NCBI GenBank assembly: GCA_023053545.1
Contig: JAKZAN010000179.1
Coordinates: 17,713 to 81,712 of the forward strand
Source: Lepidurus packardi
Taxonomy: Eukaryota > Arthropoda > Branchiopoda > Notostraca > Triopsidae
Direction of reading: 5' to 3'
DNA: 64,000 nucleotides
Shown: positions 63,101-64,000 of the stretch, piece after piece
Position numbering within the stretch: position 1 is the stretch's first letter
Layout of the letters: the number at the start of each line of letters is the position of its first letter
Notes under the pieces: generated by a model
What the model saw: only the letters and a program-made list of their open reading frames with translations
What the model was told of the DNA's origin: nothing
Database searches by the model: none
Made by a program: the position numbers and the translations under genes

Positions 63101-64000
63101 TAATTTCAATAAGATTTCTAGAAAATTTCAGGTAAAATTACAAGCAAATTTCAAGGAAATTTCAGGTCAAATTACAAGCAAATTTCAAGGAAATTTCACT
63201 GAAATTTCAGGTAAAATCACAAGCATATTTCAACGTAATTTCAATGAAATTTCAGTGTAATTTTAATAAGATTTCGAGGAAATTTCAGGTAAAAGTACAA
63301 GCAAATTTCAAGGAAATTTCACTAAAATTTCAGGTAAAATCACAAGCATGTTTCAACGAAATTTCAATGAAATATTCAGTGTAATTTCAGTAAGATTTCG
63401 AAAAAATTTCAGTTAAAATTACAAGCAAATTTCAAGGAAATTTCATTGAAATTTCAGGTAAAATTACAAGCATATTTCAACGAAATTTCAATGAAATTTT
63501 AGGTAAAATCACAAGCATATTTCAACGTAATTTCAATGAAATTTCAGTGAAATTTCAATAAGATTTCGAGGAAATTTCAGGAAAAATTACAAGCAAATTT
63601 CAAGGAAATTTCATTGAAATTTCAGCTAAAATAACAAGCATATTTCAACGTAATTTCAATGAAATTTCAGTGTAATTTCAATAAGATTTCAAGGAAATTT
63701 CAGGACAAGCAAATTTCAAGGAAATTTCACTGAAATTTTAGGTAAAATCACAAGCATATTTCAACGTAATTTCAAGGAAATTTCAGTGTAATTTCAATAA
63801 GATTTCGAGGAAATTTCAGGTAAAATTACAAGCAAATTTCAAGGAAATTTCACTGAAATTTCAGGTAAAATCACAAGCATTTTTCAACGAAATTTCAATG
63901 AAATTTCAGTGTAATTTCAATAAGATTTCGAGGAAATTTCAGGTAAAATTACAAGCAAATTTCAAGGAAATTTCATTGAAATTTCAGGTAAAATTACAAG
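60160..64000. repeat. Satellite B block repeated at 2,714 bp
   Basis: The odd phrases TTTTAGTGTAATTTC (TTAGTG at 60381 and 63095) and ATATTCAGTGTAATTTCAGT (TTCAGTGTAA at 60661 and 63375) recur at a constant offset of 2,714. The second copy runs to the window edge, so its true length is unknown. Confidence 0.82.

Larger units (their letters stand above)
47881..64000. repeat. Satellite B, second block
   Basis: Continuation of the 123-bp satellite in the same orientation and phase, about 130 copies, running off the right edge. A 116-bp variant monomer is common: it lacks TAAAATT after CAGG (giving CAGGACAAGC), carries CAAGG in place of CGAGG upstream, and is usually followed by AAATTTTAGG. By eye it occurs about 20 times here and 5 times in the first block. 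Longer blocks repeat at 809, 1,977, 2,714 and 2,837 bp. No gene, RNA or mobile element is visible within it. Confidence 0.97.

Overview
The window is gene-poor eukaryotic satellite heterochromatin, almost certainly from an invertebrate animal genome. It has no host gene, rRNA, tRNA or CRISPR array that I can support. About 53 kb is tandem repeat of two unrelated kinds, and the rest is three retrotransposon copies. Eukaryotic origin rests on the non-LTR elements (ORF1 with coiled coil and three CCHC-type knuckles; ORF2 with APE endonuclease and reverse transcriptase) and a Ty3/gypsy LTR element. The species cannot be named from the sequence.

Layout. (1) 1-21130: satellite A, a 20-bp monomer (TTCCTTACGGACTGAATTAA) with many variant monomers in multi-kb higher-order blocks. 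(2) 21131-25900: a complete, decayed non-LTR retrotransposon on the minus strand, with poly(A) end, 3' UTR, ORF2, ORF1 and 5' UTR. It is flanked by a 12-bp target-site duplication in satellite A. (3) 25901-36396: satellite A again, same orientation, containing a 2,130-bp tandem duplication that looks perfect. (4) 36397-38047: a piece of a second, divergent non-LTR family, cut at both ends, forming the border between the two satellites. Both cut ends carry short tandem duplications. (5) 38048-43589 and 47881-64000: satellite B, a 123-bp monomer made of 45 + 45 + 33 bp, which resolve into eleven ~11-bp submonomers each centred on an AAATTT-like tract. (6) 43590-47880: a Ty3/gypsy LTR retrotransposon inserted in satellite B with a 4-bp TTTC target duplication and 356-bp LTRs differing at 4 positions. 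Its single Gag-Pol frame is open, but an in-frame deletion has removed most of the reverse transcriptase and all of RNase H.

How it fits together. The satellites have grown by unequal exchange or block duplication (repeated blocks spaced 219, 387, 418, 809, 1977, 2130, 2714, 3933, 6462 and 7503 bp). Retroelements landed in them later. The A/B border was formed through a retroelement fragment, probably by error-prone end joining. Both satellites have palindromic AT cores spaced near one or two helical turns (GAATTAATTC every 20 bp in A; GAAATTTC/AAATTT every ~11 bp in B). This would suit curved or phased chromatin such as centromeric or pericentromeric DNA, but that function is inference. Open frames inside satellite B (up to 326 codons) are consequences of a 123-bp (41-codon) period and are not annotated as genes.
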